Positions 1 to 5,326 of a DNA stretch of 5,326 nucleotides are shown here, in pieces (within the stretch, counting starts at the first letter, position 1; the number at the start of each line of letters is the position of its first letter). The notes under the pieces were generated by a model. The model was not told the origin of the DNA, made no database searches, and saw only the letters and a program-made list of their open reading frames with translations. Source of the stretch: Microbacteriaceae bacterium (GTDB lineage Bacteria > Actinomycetota > Actinomycetes > Actinomycetales > Microbacteriaceae). A program made the position numbers and the translations under genes. The stretch spans positions 1 through 5,326 of the forward strand of contig JALRLI010000071.1 of assembly GCA_023254555.1 (NCBI GenBank). The letters are read 5' to 3'.

Positions 1-894
1 GTACAAGTCGAAGTACTCGCCTCACCACACTTAGATTTGGCAGCATCGGCCTCAATCGGTTCATCGACTCGAGCGGGAGACGTCATCTCCTTCAACTTCA
101 GGCTCGTCAATGATGGGGCTTTTACACTGCACAATGTGGCTGTGACGATTGCCGCAGTCAACTTCAATGGCTACGGACCCCTCGGCACTGTGCAGTGCCC
201 TTCAGGGTTAACTCTTTCGCCTGGTGAGGTTGGAGAGTGCACCGTTTCATACACAGTCACTCAGCAAGACATCGATGAACTCGGTGCGCTTGTGCTCACT
301 GCTGACGCCCGAGGTGACTACGGCGCAGGTGTCTACACCACCTCCATCCTTCGCGAATCTAATGACACTGCACAGGTTCTGATCGAGCCACGGGCGGAGC
401 TCACCCTCGTGAAAAGCAGCACAACAGCTGCGATCAGTGCCGAAAGTCAAGCGATCGAATATCGATTCGTCGTCACAAATCTGGGCACCAGAACGCTCCA
501 CAACGTTTCAGTAGACGAGGTGAGTTTTACTGGCAACGGACCGCTGGGATCGATTGTGTGTCCGACCACGCTTCAAGTGATGGCGCCAGGCGACACTGCC
601 ACTTGTTCGCTGCGCTACACGACCGTTGCCGCAGACATGTCTCAGAGGCAAATCATCAATACCGCGGGCGCTTCAGCAACAATTGCTGCTGCGAATAGCA
701 ATCGCACGGTGTTGGCAGCGAACACCTCAGCCCGAATCATCGTGAAGTCGTCAAGTGGCTTGAATGAGTTCGGTAGTGATTCACTCCTCACGCTGACTGG
801 TGCTACCCAAGTTTCACAATGGGTTGCCGGATTTTTGGCTCTGTTCATCGGTGGTGTGGTATTTGTGACTGCTCAATCGCGGAGGCGTCTGTGA
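1..894 (+). CDS. Sortase-type cell-surface protein with DUF7507/DUF11-like repeats (5' end missing)
   Basis: The reading frame is open from the first base, so this is the C-terminal 297 residues of a longer protein; the TTG at 37 is not a credible start. Two tandem Ig-like repeats of about 123 residues follow the actinobacterial DUF7507/DUF11 pattern: a VTN-G-TLHNV strand pair, a V-CP step, a PG-x-x-x-x-C turn, then Y-x-V and an alanine-rich end. Each repeat has two cysteines (window residues 66/80 and 187/202), which could form a disulfide outside the cell. The C-terminus has the layout of a sorting signal: LTLTG (residues 263-267), a hydrophobic stretch (about 274-291) and the basic tail SRRRL. 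The likely role is a wall-anchored stalk or adhesin-like protein, exported by Sec through a signal peptide that lies outside the window. Its specific binding partner cannot be read. Its stop overlaps the next gene by four bases, so the two are almost certainly co-transcribed. The family call is by pattern only. Confidence 0.85.
   Translation, partial: VQVEVLASPHLDLAASASIGSSTRAGDVISFNFRLVNDGAFTLHNVAVTIAAVNFNGYGPLGTVQCPSGLTLSPGEVGECTVSYTVTQQDIDELGALVLTADARGDYGAGVYTTSILRESNDTAQVLIEPRAELTLVKSSTTAAISAESQAIEYRFVVTNLGTRTLHNVSVDEVSFTGNGPLGSIVCPTTLQVMAPGDTATCSLRYTTVAADMSQRQIINTAGASATIAAANSNRTVLAANTSARIIVKSSSGLNEFGSDSLLTLTGATQVSQWVAGFLALFIGGVVFVTAQSRRRL
25..393 (+). repeat. DUF7507-like repeat unit 1 (protein level)
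   Basis: This is the first of two tandem domain repeats, with a period of about 123 codons. Landmarks are FRLVNDGAFTLHNVAV, then NGYGPLG, QCP and CTVSYTVTQQDID. The residues just before it (VQVEV at the window edge) resemble the end of unit 1 (AQVLI), which suggests at least one more unit upstream. Boundaries are approximate. Confidence 0.7.
394..753 (+). repeat. DUF7507-like repeat unit 2 (protein level)
   Basis: This is the second repeat, with landmarks in the same order and spacing as unit 1: FVVTNLGTRTLHNVSV, NGPLG, VCP and CSLRYTTVAAD. DNA identity between the units is clearly lower than protein similarity, so the duplication looks old. Both units share the GPLG step before the first cysteine. 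Boundaries are approximate. Confidence 0.7.
823..894 (+). other. C-terminal sorting signal membrane segment and basic tail
   Basis: The LTLTG motif is encoded at 787-801. It is followed by a short polar spacer, a hydrophobic segment rich in V, A, F, L, I and G, and the tail SRRRL. This is the layout of a sortase substrate, with Thr where the classic LPXTG motif has Pro. Actinobacterial class E sortases accept non-Pro motifs such as LAXTG, so cleavage between T and G is plausible but unproven. If it is not cleaved, the segment would simply act as a membrane anchor. Confidence 0.6.
881..885 (+). promoter_or_regulatory. Shine-Dalgarno GGAGG of the sigma-factor gene
   Basis: GGAGG lies inside the last codons of the surface-protein gene, five bases before GTG at 891. 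It is the strongest ribosome binding site in the window, and it fixes the start at 891 rather than the in-frame ATG at 819. The start overlaps the upstream TGA as GTGA, the typical arrangement for translational coupling. Confidence 0.8.
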
Positions 895-2201
895 GCCTGT
901 CGGATGAGCAACTTTGCGAGCAGGTGAGACGAGGGTCGACGGAAGCTTTCTCTGAGCTCTGGCAACGCCACAACGGTGAAGCACTGGGCTACGCGAAAAA
1001 GCTCAACCCCGCAGGTGCGGAGGACGCTGTTGCAGAAGTCATGGCTTCTCTCTACGAATCTCTGTGCGCCGGAAAAGGTCCCGATAGTTCTTTTCGTTCG
1101 TACTTGATGCTGAGCGTTCGCAACCGAATCTACCGAGGCTCGAGTAGTCCAGTCGCCGAGGAGCTGCCTGAGGAGCACTTGCTGGCAGCCGAAGAAGCGC
1201 CAGCCAATGTGGAGGTGGCTGAGGATGCGACGGTGGTACACGAAGCGCTTCAGGGTCTACCTGCACGTTGGCGAGAGGTGCTCGTGCTCTGTGAAGTGCA
1301 GGGCAAGTCTCTCGCCGAGGTAGGTCAAGAGATGGGATTAGAGTCCAACGCGGTATCCGCCCTGCTGCGGAGAGCGCGTGCCGGCTTGCGCCGGGCTTGG
1401 GTTGCAGCTCATTTCTCTGGTGCAAAACTGAACACAGAGTGTTCGAACGTCGTTGAAGCCTTTGGCGAATTCAGGTGGGGGAAACCCACCGAGCGCCAAC
1501 GTGCATGGTTTGAGCGGCATGTTGCGCAGTGCCAAAACTGTTACGAGCGACAAGGAACCCACGCGTGGTTAGCTCAGGCCGTTGGCTTAGCGTTGCTGCC
1601 GCTCGCATGGATGGGAGGCGTAGCAATCTTCCGAGCTCCGAGAGCCATCTCTTCAAACTTCTCCAAGCCAGTCGTGCTGAGCCTGGGTGCAGCTGCCGCC
1701 TCAGCCACGGCTGTTGGTCTCGTGATAGCGGCGGTGTCTGCGACTTCGCAGGTCGCAATTGCAGAGCCGAATACCGAAGATTCAGTCCAAATTTTCGTCA
1801 CTGATGATGCATCGCAAGCAGGTGCAACCGGTGCAGGTAGCTCGGCGGCAGGGGCGACTGCTCCTCATCGAGCAAACGCATCGAAAACGCAGAGTGAAGC
1901 CGAATCTGGGCAAGAAGCTGATGGCCTTCCAGAAACTTCTGTCGGAGGTTCGGGTGGAAGTGCAGACTCCGCTACGCCTTCACCGTCACTTCCACCGTCT
2001 CCATCGCCGACTCCGGGTCCGATTCCGGTTCGAACGGAGCGAATTATGGGGAGCTCGCGACCGGGAGCATCGATTGAATTTCTGCTCTCAGACACGACCA
2101 CGGTAACTGCATTGGCCGATTCAAACGGTGATTTTTTGCTCGATATCCCTTGGCCAGCAGATAAACCGGCATTCAGCTACGTGATTCAGCGGGTCTACTG
2201 A
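891..2201 (+). CDS. ECF sigma factor fused to ZAS/zf-HC2 anti-sigma motif, membrane segment(s) and C-terminal Ig-like domain
   Basis: This is a 436-residue composite protein. Residues 5-82 match ECF sigma region 2 (AGAEDAVAEV, then GKGPDSSFRSYLMLSVRNRI), which binds core polymerase and the -10 element. Residues 115-170 match sigma region 4, the -35-binding helix-turn-helix (LPARWREVLVLCEVQGKSLA through LLRRARAGLRRAW). Residues 184-217 carry Cys184 and an intact H-x3-C-x2-C (His210, Cys214, Cys217), the zinc-binding anti-sigma (ZAS/zf-HC2) signature. Two hydrophobic stretches follow (about 228-247 and 261-284). Next come an acidic and Ser/Ala/Gly-rich stretch, a Pro/Ser stalk (361-380) and a short domain (381-436) with the PGAS...ADSNGDF pattern of bacterial Ig-like (Big_6-type) repeats. 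A typical ECF sigma is about 170-200 residues, so over half of this chain is extra. The likely role is a membrane-tethered sigma factor held by its own zinc domain and tuned from outside, perhaps controlling surface-protein genes. Fused ECF groups with membrane extensions are known in Actinobacteria; exact group membership is unverified. Confidence 0.85.
   Translation: MSLSDEQLCEQVRRGSTEAFSELWQRHNGEALGYAKKLNPAGAEDAVAEVMASLYESLCAGKGPDSSFRSYLMLSVRNRIYRGSSSPVAEELPEEHLLAAEEAPANVEVAEDATVVHEALQGLPARWREVLVLCEVQGKSLAEVGQEMGLESNAVSALLRRARAGLRRAWVAAHFSGAKLNTECSNVVEAFGEFRWGKPTERQRAWFERHVAQCQNCYERQGTHAWLAQAVGLALLPLAWMGGVAIFRAPRAISSNFSKPVVLSLGAAAASATAVGLVIAAVSATSQVAIAEPNTEDSVQIFVTDDASQAGATGAGSSAAGATAPHRANASKTQSEAESGQEADGLPETSVGGSGGSADSATPSPSLPPSPSPTPGPIPVRTERIMGSSRPGASIEFLLSDTTTVTALADSNGDFLLDIPWPADKPAFSYVIQRVY
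1440..1541 (+). other. ZAS/zf-HC2-like zinc motif within the sigma protein
   Basis: The segment encodes Cys184 through Cys217 of the sigma fusion. The order Cys, an amphipathic stretch ending in ERQRAWFERH, then H-x3-C-x2-C, matches the zinc-binding anti-sigma signature seen in separate anti-sigma proteins of the RsrA/ChrR/zf-HC2 kind. All four candidate ligands are present, so nothing suggests decay. In this protein the motif follows region 4 directly, with about 14 residues between. Confidence 0.75.
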
Positions 2202-2307
2202 ACCCACCTCCACACCCCGAGCTGCTGCTGCTGGGTCACCTACACTTGGTACTTGCGGCGCTTTTGCTGCGGATACGTGAGCTGACAGAGCGCAAAGGGT
2301 TTGAGTT
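2202..2307 (+). promoter_or_regulatory. truA: Intergenic region with possible truA promoter
   Basis: This 106-base gap separates the sigma gene from truA. TACACT at 2241-2246 is a good match to an actinobacterial -10 (TANNNT) and would give a leader of about 55 bases. No convincing -35 lies 16-18 bases upstream. A short GCT/CTG run occupies 2221-2233. The weak inverted repeat GCGGC/GCTGC (2255-2270, one G-U pair) has no T-tract, so I do not call a terminator. AAAGGG at 2294-2299 is the likely truA ribosome binding site, eight bases before ATG. Confidence 0.3.
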
Positions 2308-3180
2308 ATGAGTGGTCAAACGGCTGAGGCCGCAGTACGCTTACGACTCGATATCTCTTACGACGGATCTGACTTTCACGGCTGGGCGAAACAACCGGGA
2401 CTTCGAACGGTGCAGGGTGAGATTGAGGATGCCCTCCAGCAGGTCACGAGAACTGAGAGTGTGGCACAACTGACGGTCGGCGGTCGCACTGATGCGGGTG
2501 TGCATGCCAGAGGACAGGTCGCACACGTGGATCTTGGCGAACAGGAGCTGCGTAATTGGTTGCGCGCCGAATATCAGGTTGAGAACTACAACACACAGCT
2601 CATGTGTCGGCGTCTCAATGGCCTCCTGCACAGAAAAGCTGACGATGCTCAGATTCAAGCGATCAGCGTGGTCACCACTGACTTCGACGCGCGGTTTTCG
2701 GCACTGGCGCGGCGATATGAGTATCGCATCGCGGATGAAGGGGCATTCATTGACCCGCTGCAACGTCGTTTCACCGTGCGCGTTGAGCATCGGCTTGACG
2801 ATGAGCTGCTGAATACCGCATCTTCAAGCTTGCTGGGGCTCAGAGACTTTGCGACATTCTGCAAAGCCCGCGAGGGGGCCACATCTATTCGAACCTTGCA
2901 GAAATTCGAGTGGGTACGTGATGACGCCGGAGTATTAGTGGGCTCCATCCAGGCAGATGCGTTCTGTCATTCAATGGTTCGTGCGCTCGTGGGTGCGGTT
3001 ACCGCGGTTGCAGCCGGAAAATTTTCAGGAAGCGATCTGCTTGCGCTCGCCGACTCACTTGAGCGAACTTCGAAATTCACGGTTATGCCAGCGCATGGCC
3101 TTTCACTTGAAGAGATTTACTACCCCGGAGATGAGCTGCTAGCGCGGCGGGCGGAGCAAACGCGGGCTCGCAGGCAGTAG
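2308..3180 (+). CDS. truA: tRNA pseudouridine synthase A (TruA)
   Basis: TruA converts uridines 38-40 in the anticodon stem-loop of many tRNAs to pseudouridine; it is cytoplasmic and works as a homodimer. The 290-residue product has the family landmarks in order: the N-terminal strand LRLDISYDGSDFHGWAKQPG (residues 12-31), the catalytic motif GGRTDAGVHA with nucleophile Asp62 (E. coli Asp60), FDARFSALARRYEYRI (126-141) with the conserved R-x-Y-x-Y tyrosines, the DFATF step (180-184) and FCHSMVRALVGAV (219-231). It is somewhat longer than the E. coli enzyme (about 270 residues) because of a central insertion around residues 77-107 and a basic C-terminal tail, both in keeping with actinobacterial TruA. 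The ATG start has AAAGGG eight bases upstream. No key residue is missing. It stands before rplM-rpsI, a common neighbour in Actinobacteria, where truA often follows rplQ; here a surface/sigma module occupies the upstream side. Confidence 0.97.
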   Translation: MSGQTAEAAVRLRLDISYDGSDFHGWAKQPGLRTVQGEIEDALQQVTRTESVAQLTVGGRTDAGVHARGQVAHVDLGEQELRNWLRAEYQVENYNTQLMCRRLNGLLHRKADDAQIQAISVVTTDFDARFSALARRYEYRIADEGAFIDPLQRRFTVRVEHRLDDELLNTASSSLLGLRDFATFCKAREGATSIRTLQKFEWVRDDAGVLVGSIQADAFCHSMVRALVGAVTAVAAGKFSGSDLLALADSLERTSKFTVMPAHGLSLEEIYYPGDELLARRAEQTRARRQ

Positions 3181-3345
3181 CTTGGCTGTGCTAGGCTTGA
3201 CCCTTGGTGCTTACCTTGCTTTGGTAGCGCCCGAAGTTGAGCCCTCCACCGGTCGAATTCGCTGAACAGCTGTTGAGCATCCGCGAATAGGCAACGGAGT
3301 GGGATCCACGAACACCTCCATTTCGAAACAGAAAGCAGCACGAAC
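3181..3345 (+). promoter_or_regulatory. rplM leader region with possible promoter, palindrome and hairpins
   Basis: This 165-base non-coding gap precedes rplM. TTGACC at 3197-3202 resembles a -35; the best partner, TTGGTA at 3221-3226 with an 18-base spacer, is a poor -10, so the promoter is tentative. Downstream are an imperfect palindrome at 3261-3278 and small inverted repeats (GTGG/CCAC at 3299-3309, and GGAGTG/CACCTCC at 3296-3319 with a bulged C) that could fold in mRNA. Ribosomal protein operons are often controlled through such leaders, but I cannot match this one to a known L13 leader class. The ribosome binding site before GTG 3346 is weak (GAAAG, about 3331-3335). Confidence 0.35.
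3261..3278. repeat. Imperfect 18-base palindrome in rplM leader
   Basis: GCTGAACAGCTGTTGAGC reads as its own reverse complement except for one G/G mismatch pair (3264 and 3275). Its core AACAGCTGTT (3265-3274) is a perfect 10-base palindrome. It could be a dimeric-protein operator or a small RNA hairpin (loop AGCT). A palindrome of this size can also occur by chance. Confidence 0.5.
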
Positions 3346-3792
3346 GTGACTCGCACTTTTTCTCCAAAGCCAGCTGATCAGCAGCACGAATGGCTCGTCA
3401 TCGACGCAACCGATGTTGTACTCGGTCGTCTCGCAACTCAAGCAGCAGCCCTGCTTCGCGGAAAGCACAAGCCAACCTTTGCTCCGCACATGGACATGGG
3501 TGACTACGTTGTAATCATCAACGCCGACAAGGTCGCGCTCTCAGCCAACAAGGCTGAACAGAAGCGTGCGTACCGCCATTCGGGTTACCCAGGCGGCCTG
3601 AAGTCGGTCACCTACACCGAGCTACTCGAGAAGAACCCTGAGCGTGCCGTTGAGAAAGCTATTCGTGGCATGCTGCCGAAGAACAGCCTCGGTCGCGACC
3701 AGTTCCGTAAGCTCAAGGTTTACCGCGGTGCCGAGCATCCACATGCCGCACAGCAGCCAAAGACGTTCACCATCGACCAGGTCGCTCAGTAA
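3346..3792 (+). CDS. rplM: 50S ribosomal protein L13
   Basis: L13 is an early-assembly protein of the large ribosomal subunit that binds 23S rRNA. The 148-residue product has the usual family length. It shows the conserved core WLVIDATDVVLGRLAT (residues 17-32), LRGKHKPTFAPHMDMGDYVV (37-56), the KRAYRHSGYPGG segment and AIRGMLPKNSLGR (105-117). The GTG start gives the N-terminus VTRTFSPKP, typical of high-GC Gram-positive L13. Codon use is strongly biased: 12 of 13 lysines are AAG, against all six AAA in the neighbouring truA, as expected for a highly expressed gene. It is followed after 38 bases by rpsI, its almost universal operon partner. Confidence 0.98.
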   Translation: MTRTFSPKPADQQHEWLVIDATDVVLGRLATQAAALLRGKHKPTFAPHMDMGDYVVIINADKVALSANKAEQKRAYRHSGYPGGLKSVTYTELLEKNPERAVEKAIRGMLPKNSLGRDQFRKLKVYRGAEHPHAAQQPKTFTIDQVAQ

Positions 3793-3830
3793 GCGGCTCT
3801 CGAAGACTTAAGAAATAAGGATTAAGACAA

Positions 3831-4325
3831 GTGGCTAACACCGAAGATCAGATCGAAGAAACGATCGAAGCCCCAGAGAGCTTCACTACCGAGACCCCTG
3901 CAGCTGAGGCTCCAAAGGCTCCGCGCAAGGCACTCACCGTTCCTGGCGCAGCAGTAGGCCGTCGTAAGCAGGCTATTGCGCGCGTGCGTCTCGTGCCAGG
4001 AAGCGGTTCAATCACCGTCAACGGTCGCGAGTTTGCAGCGTACTTCCCAAACAAACTGCACCAGCAGCTCATCACCGATCCATTCACCGTGCTTGAGCTC
4101 GCAGGTAGCTACGATGTAGTTGCTCGCATCACAGGCGGCGGCCCGTCGGGACAGGCAGGCGCATTGCGTCTTGCAATCGCTCGTGCACTCAATGAAATCG
4201 ATGTAGAGAACAACCGACCCGCGCTGAAGAAAGCCGGATTCTTGAGCCGTGACGCTCGTATCAAAGAGCGTAAGAAGGCTGGTCTCAAGAAGGCCCGCAA
4301 GGCTCCTCAGTACTCGAAGCGTTAA
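3831..4325 (+). CDS. rpsI: 30S ribosomal protein S9
   Basis: S9 belongs to the small-subunit head; its C-terminal tail reaches the P-site tRNA. The 164-residue product carries the family core GRRKQAIARVRLVPGSGSIT (residues 43-62), ITGGGPSGQAGALRLAIARA (99-118) and the invariant basic end KKARKAPQYSKR. The tail ends in the expected SKR. A roughly 35-residue N-terminal extension, rich in Glu, Thr, Ala and Pro, precedes the core; bacterial S9 is usually about 130 residues, and such acidic extensions are common in Actinobacteria. The GTG start has TAAGGA at 3816-3821, nine bases upstream. It is co-directional with rplM at 38 bases and glmM at 18 bases, so the three genes probably share a transcript. 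Confidence 0.98.
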   Translation: MANTEDQIEETIEAPESFTTETPAAEAPKAPRKALTVPGAAVGRRKQAIARVRLVPGSGSITVNGREFAAYFPNKLHQQLITDPFTVLELAGSYDVVARITGGGPSGQAGALRLAIARALNEIDVENNRPALKKAGFLSRDARIKERKKAGLKKARKAPQYSKR

Positions 4326-4343
4326 AGCGCAGAGCGTTATTCC

Positions 4344-5326
4344 GTGTCTCGACTTTTTGGGACCGATGGGGTTCGTGGGCTAGCCGGCGTTGATGTAACT
4401 GCCGACCTCGCCCTGAACCTTGCCCAAGCTGCGGCCAAGGTGCTCGGTCGAAGTGCGAGAGAGCAGAGCCGCAAGCCACTTGCGATTGTCGCGCGTGATC
4501 CTCGTATCTCGGGTGAGTTTATTTCGGCAGCAGTTGCTGCAGGGCTCGCTTCGAGTGGCGTGGATGTGCTCGACGCGGGTGTGATTCCAACCCCAGCGGC
4601 GGCCTACCTGGTTGCTGACAGGGGTGCGGATTTTGGCGTGATGGTTTCTGCATCGCACAACCCGGCCGCTGACAACGGCATCAAGTTTTTCGCGGCTGGC
4701 GGGCGCAAGCTCCCTGACGACATCGAGAACGAGATTGAATCGGCATTGGGGGAGCCCCACCTGACGCCGACCGGTGAGCAGGTTGGGAGCATCCATCGCT
4801 TTGCTGATGCTGAAGATCGGTATGTGGTTCACCTGCTCGGTACCCTTGACACTCGCCTTGATGGCTTGCACATTGTGCTTGACTGTGCGCACGGTGCCGC
4901 TTCGGGTATTTCGCCTGAGGTGTTCACCGATGCCGGAGCGAAGGTCACTGCGATTGGCAACGACCCTGACGGCCTAAACATTAATCATGGTGTTGGCTCT
5001 ACTCATTTGCAGCCACTGATCGATGCGGTCAAAGCTGAGGGTGCGCATCTCGGGATTGCGCACGATGGCGACGCGGATCGCTGTCTCGCAGTAGACGCAA
5101 ACGGAGAGATTGTCGATGGCGATCACATCATGGCAATTCTCGCGCTCTCGATGTCTCGTCGCGGCAAGCTGAAGAACAACACACTCGTCACAACAGTGAT
5201 GAGCAATCTTGGGTTGCGATTGGCCATGGCTGATAACGGGATCGACATCGTTGAAACCGGTGTCGGCGACCGCTACGTCCTTGAAGTGATAAACGCCGAT
5301 GGGTACACCCTCGGTGGTGAGCAGTC
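4344..5326 (+). CDS. glmM: Phosphoglucosamine mutase (GlmM), 3' end missing
   Basis: GlmM interconverts glucosamine-6-phosphate and glucosamine-1-phosphate, the step leading to UDP-GlcNAc for peptidoglycan; it is cytoplasmic. The first 327 codons are present of about 450 usual for the family. Visible landmarks are the N-terminal RLFGTDGVRG (residues 3-12), the active-site loop VSASHNP with phosphoserine Ser104 (101-107), the metal-binding DGDADR (241-246; Asp241, Asp243, Asp245) and the beginning of the sugar-binding loop GGEQ (324-327). The last two bases (TC) must encode Ser, giving the expected GGEQS. The GTG start lies 18 bases after the rpsI stop; the ribosome binding site is weak (AGAG at 4331-4334). 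No frameshift or missing residue is seen, so the gene is cut only by the window edge. Its place after rplM-rpsI is the normal actinobacterial order. Confidence 0.97.
   Translation, partial: MSRLFGTDGVRGLAGVDVTADLALNLAQAAAKVLGRSAREQSRKPLAIVARDPRISGEFISAAVAAGLASSGVDVLDAGVIPTPAAAYLVADRGADFGVMVSASHNPAADNGIKFFAAGGRKLPDDIENEIESALGEPHLTPTGEQVGSIHRFADAEDRYVVHLLGTLDTRLDGLHIVLDCAHGAASGISPEVFTDAGAKVTAIGNDPDGLNINHGVGSTHLQPLIDAVKAEGAHLGIAHDGDADRCLAVDANGEIVDGDHIMAILALSMSRRGKLKNNTLVTTVMSNLGLRLAMADNGIDIVETGVGDRYVLEVINADGYTLGGEQ

Noticed and set aside
37..39. TTG as start of the surface protein
   Set aside because: The frame is open to the window edge, there is no ribosome binding site, and the residues before it already belong to the repeat pattern.
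819..890. Earlier in-frame ATG for the sigma protein
   Set aside because: It would add 24 residues (with three Cys) that do not resemble a sigma N-terminus, has no good ribosome binding site and overlaps the surface gene by 76 bases. GTG at 891 has GGAGG at ideal spacing.
873..1425. Minus-strand open frames opposite the sigma domains
   Set aside because: They overlap well-supported sigma2 and sigma4 coding sequence and read as low-quality Arg/Ser/Leu-rich shadows.
891..2201. Horizontal transfer of the sigma gene inferred from codon use differing from rplM/rpsI
   Set aside because: The sigma gene uses AAA for six of nine lysines, but truA uses AAA for all six of its own, so the contrast reflects high expression of the ribosomal genes rather than foreign origin.
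2221..2233. GCT/CTG run as a phase-variation repeat
   Set aside because: It is only about four units long, is non-coding, and is not placed between clear promoter elements, so slippage is not supported.
2255..2270. Terminator after the sigma gene
   Set aside because: The stem is five pairs with one G-U, and no T-tract follows.
3181..3345. Known L13 leader RNA
   Set aside because: I cannot recognise the conserved structure of a described L13 leader; only generic short inverted repeats are visible.
4380..4892. 170-codon open frame on the minus strand inside glmM
   Set aside because: It lies fully opposite a clear glmM with intact active-site motifs, and its translation shows no domain-like pattern.

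Overview
The window looks chromosomal and actinobacterial, most likely from Microbacteriaceae or a near relative. Base composition is moderate by eye (not computed). The support is the gene order truA-rplM-rpsI-glmM, an L13 that begins TRTFSPKP, an S9 with an acidic N-terminal extension, a TruA ending in PAHGLSLEEIYYP plus a basic tail, and GTG as the start codon of four of the five genes whose start is visible. All genes lie on the + strand.

Left part (1-2201): a two-gene surface and regulation module. The first gene is cut by the left edge. It encodes the C-terminal 297 residues of a secreted, repeat-containing wall protein: two Ig-like DUF7507/DUF11-type repeats of about 123 residues, then a sortase-like LTLTG signal, a membrane segment and a basic tail. 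Its stop overlaps the GTG start of the second gene by four bases (GTGA). The second gene encodes an unusual composite regulator: an ECF sigma factor (sigma2 and sigma4), a ZAS/zf-HC2-type anti-sigma motif, one or two membrane segments, a Ser/Pro-rich stalk and a short C-terminal Ig-like domain. It looks like a sigma factor, its inhibitor and an external sensor in one chain. Coupling to the wall protein suggests control of, or response to, the cell surface, but the sequence does not prove this.

Right part (2308-5326): a conserved housekeeping run. It holds truA (tRNA pseudouridine synthase), rplM (L13), rpsI (S9) and the first 327 codons of glmM (phosphoglucosamine mutase, peptidoglycan precursor synthesis), which runs off the right edge. 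The 165-base gap before rplM is probably a transcribed leader. It contains an imperfect 18-base palindrome and weak hairpins. The 106-base gap before truA holds a possible -10 element and a short GCT/CTG run, with no convincing terminator.

The most interesting object is the sigma/anti-sigma/membrane/Ig-like fusion, its topology problem, and its translational coupling to a sortase-type surface protein beside a housekeeping cluster. Related fused ECF sigma factors are known in Actinobacteria, so the architecture is unusual rather than certainly new. I saw no RNA gene, CRISPR array, insertion sequence or attachment site.
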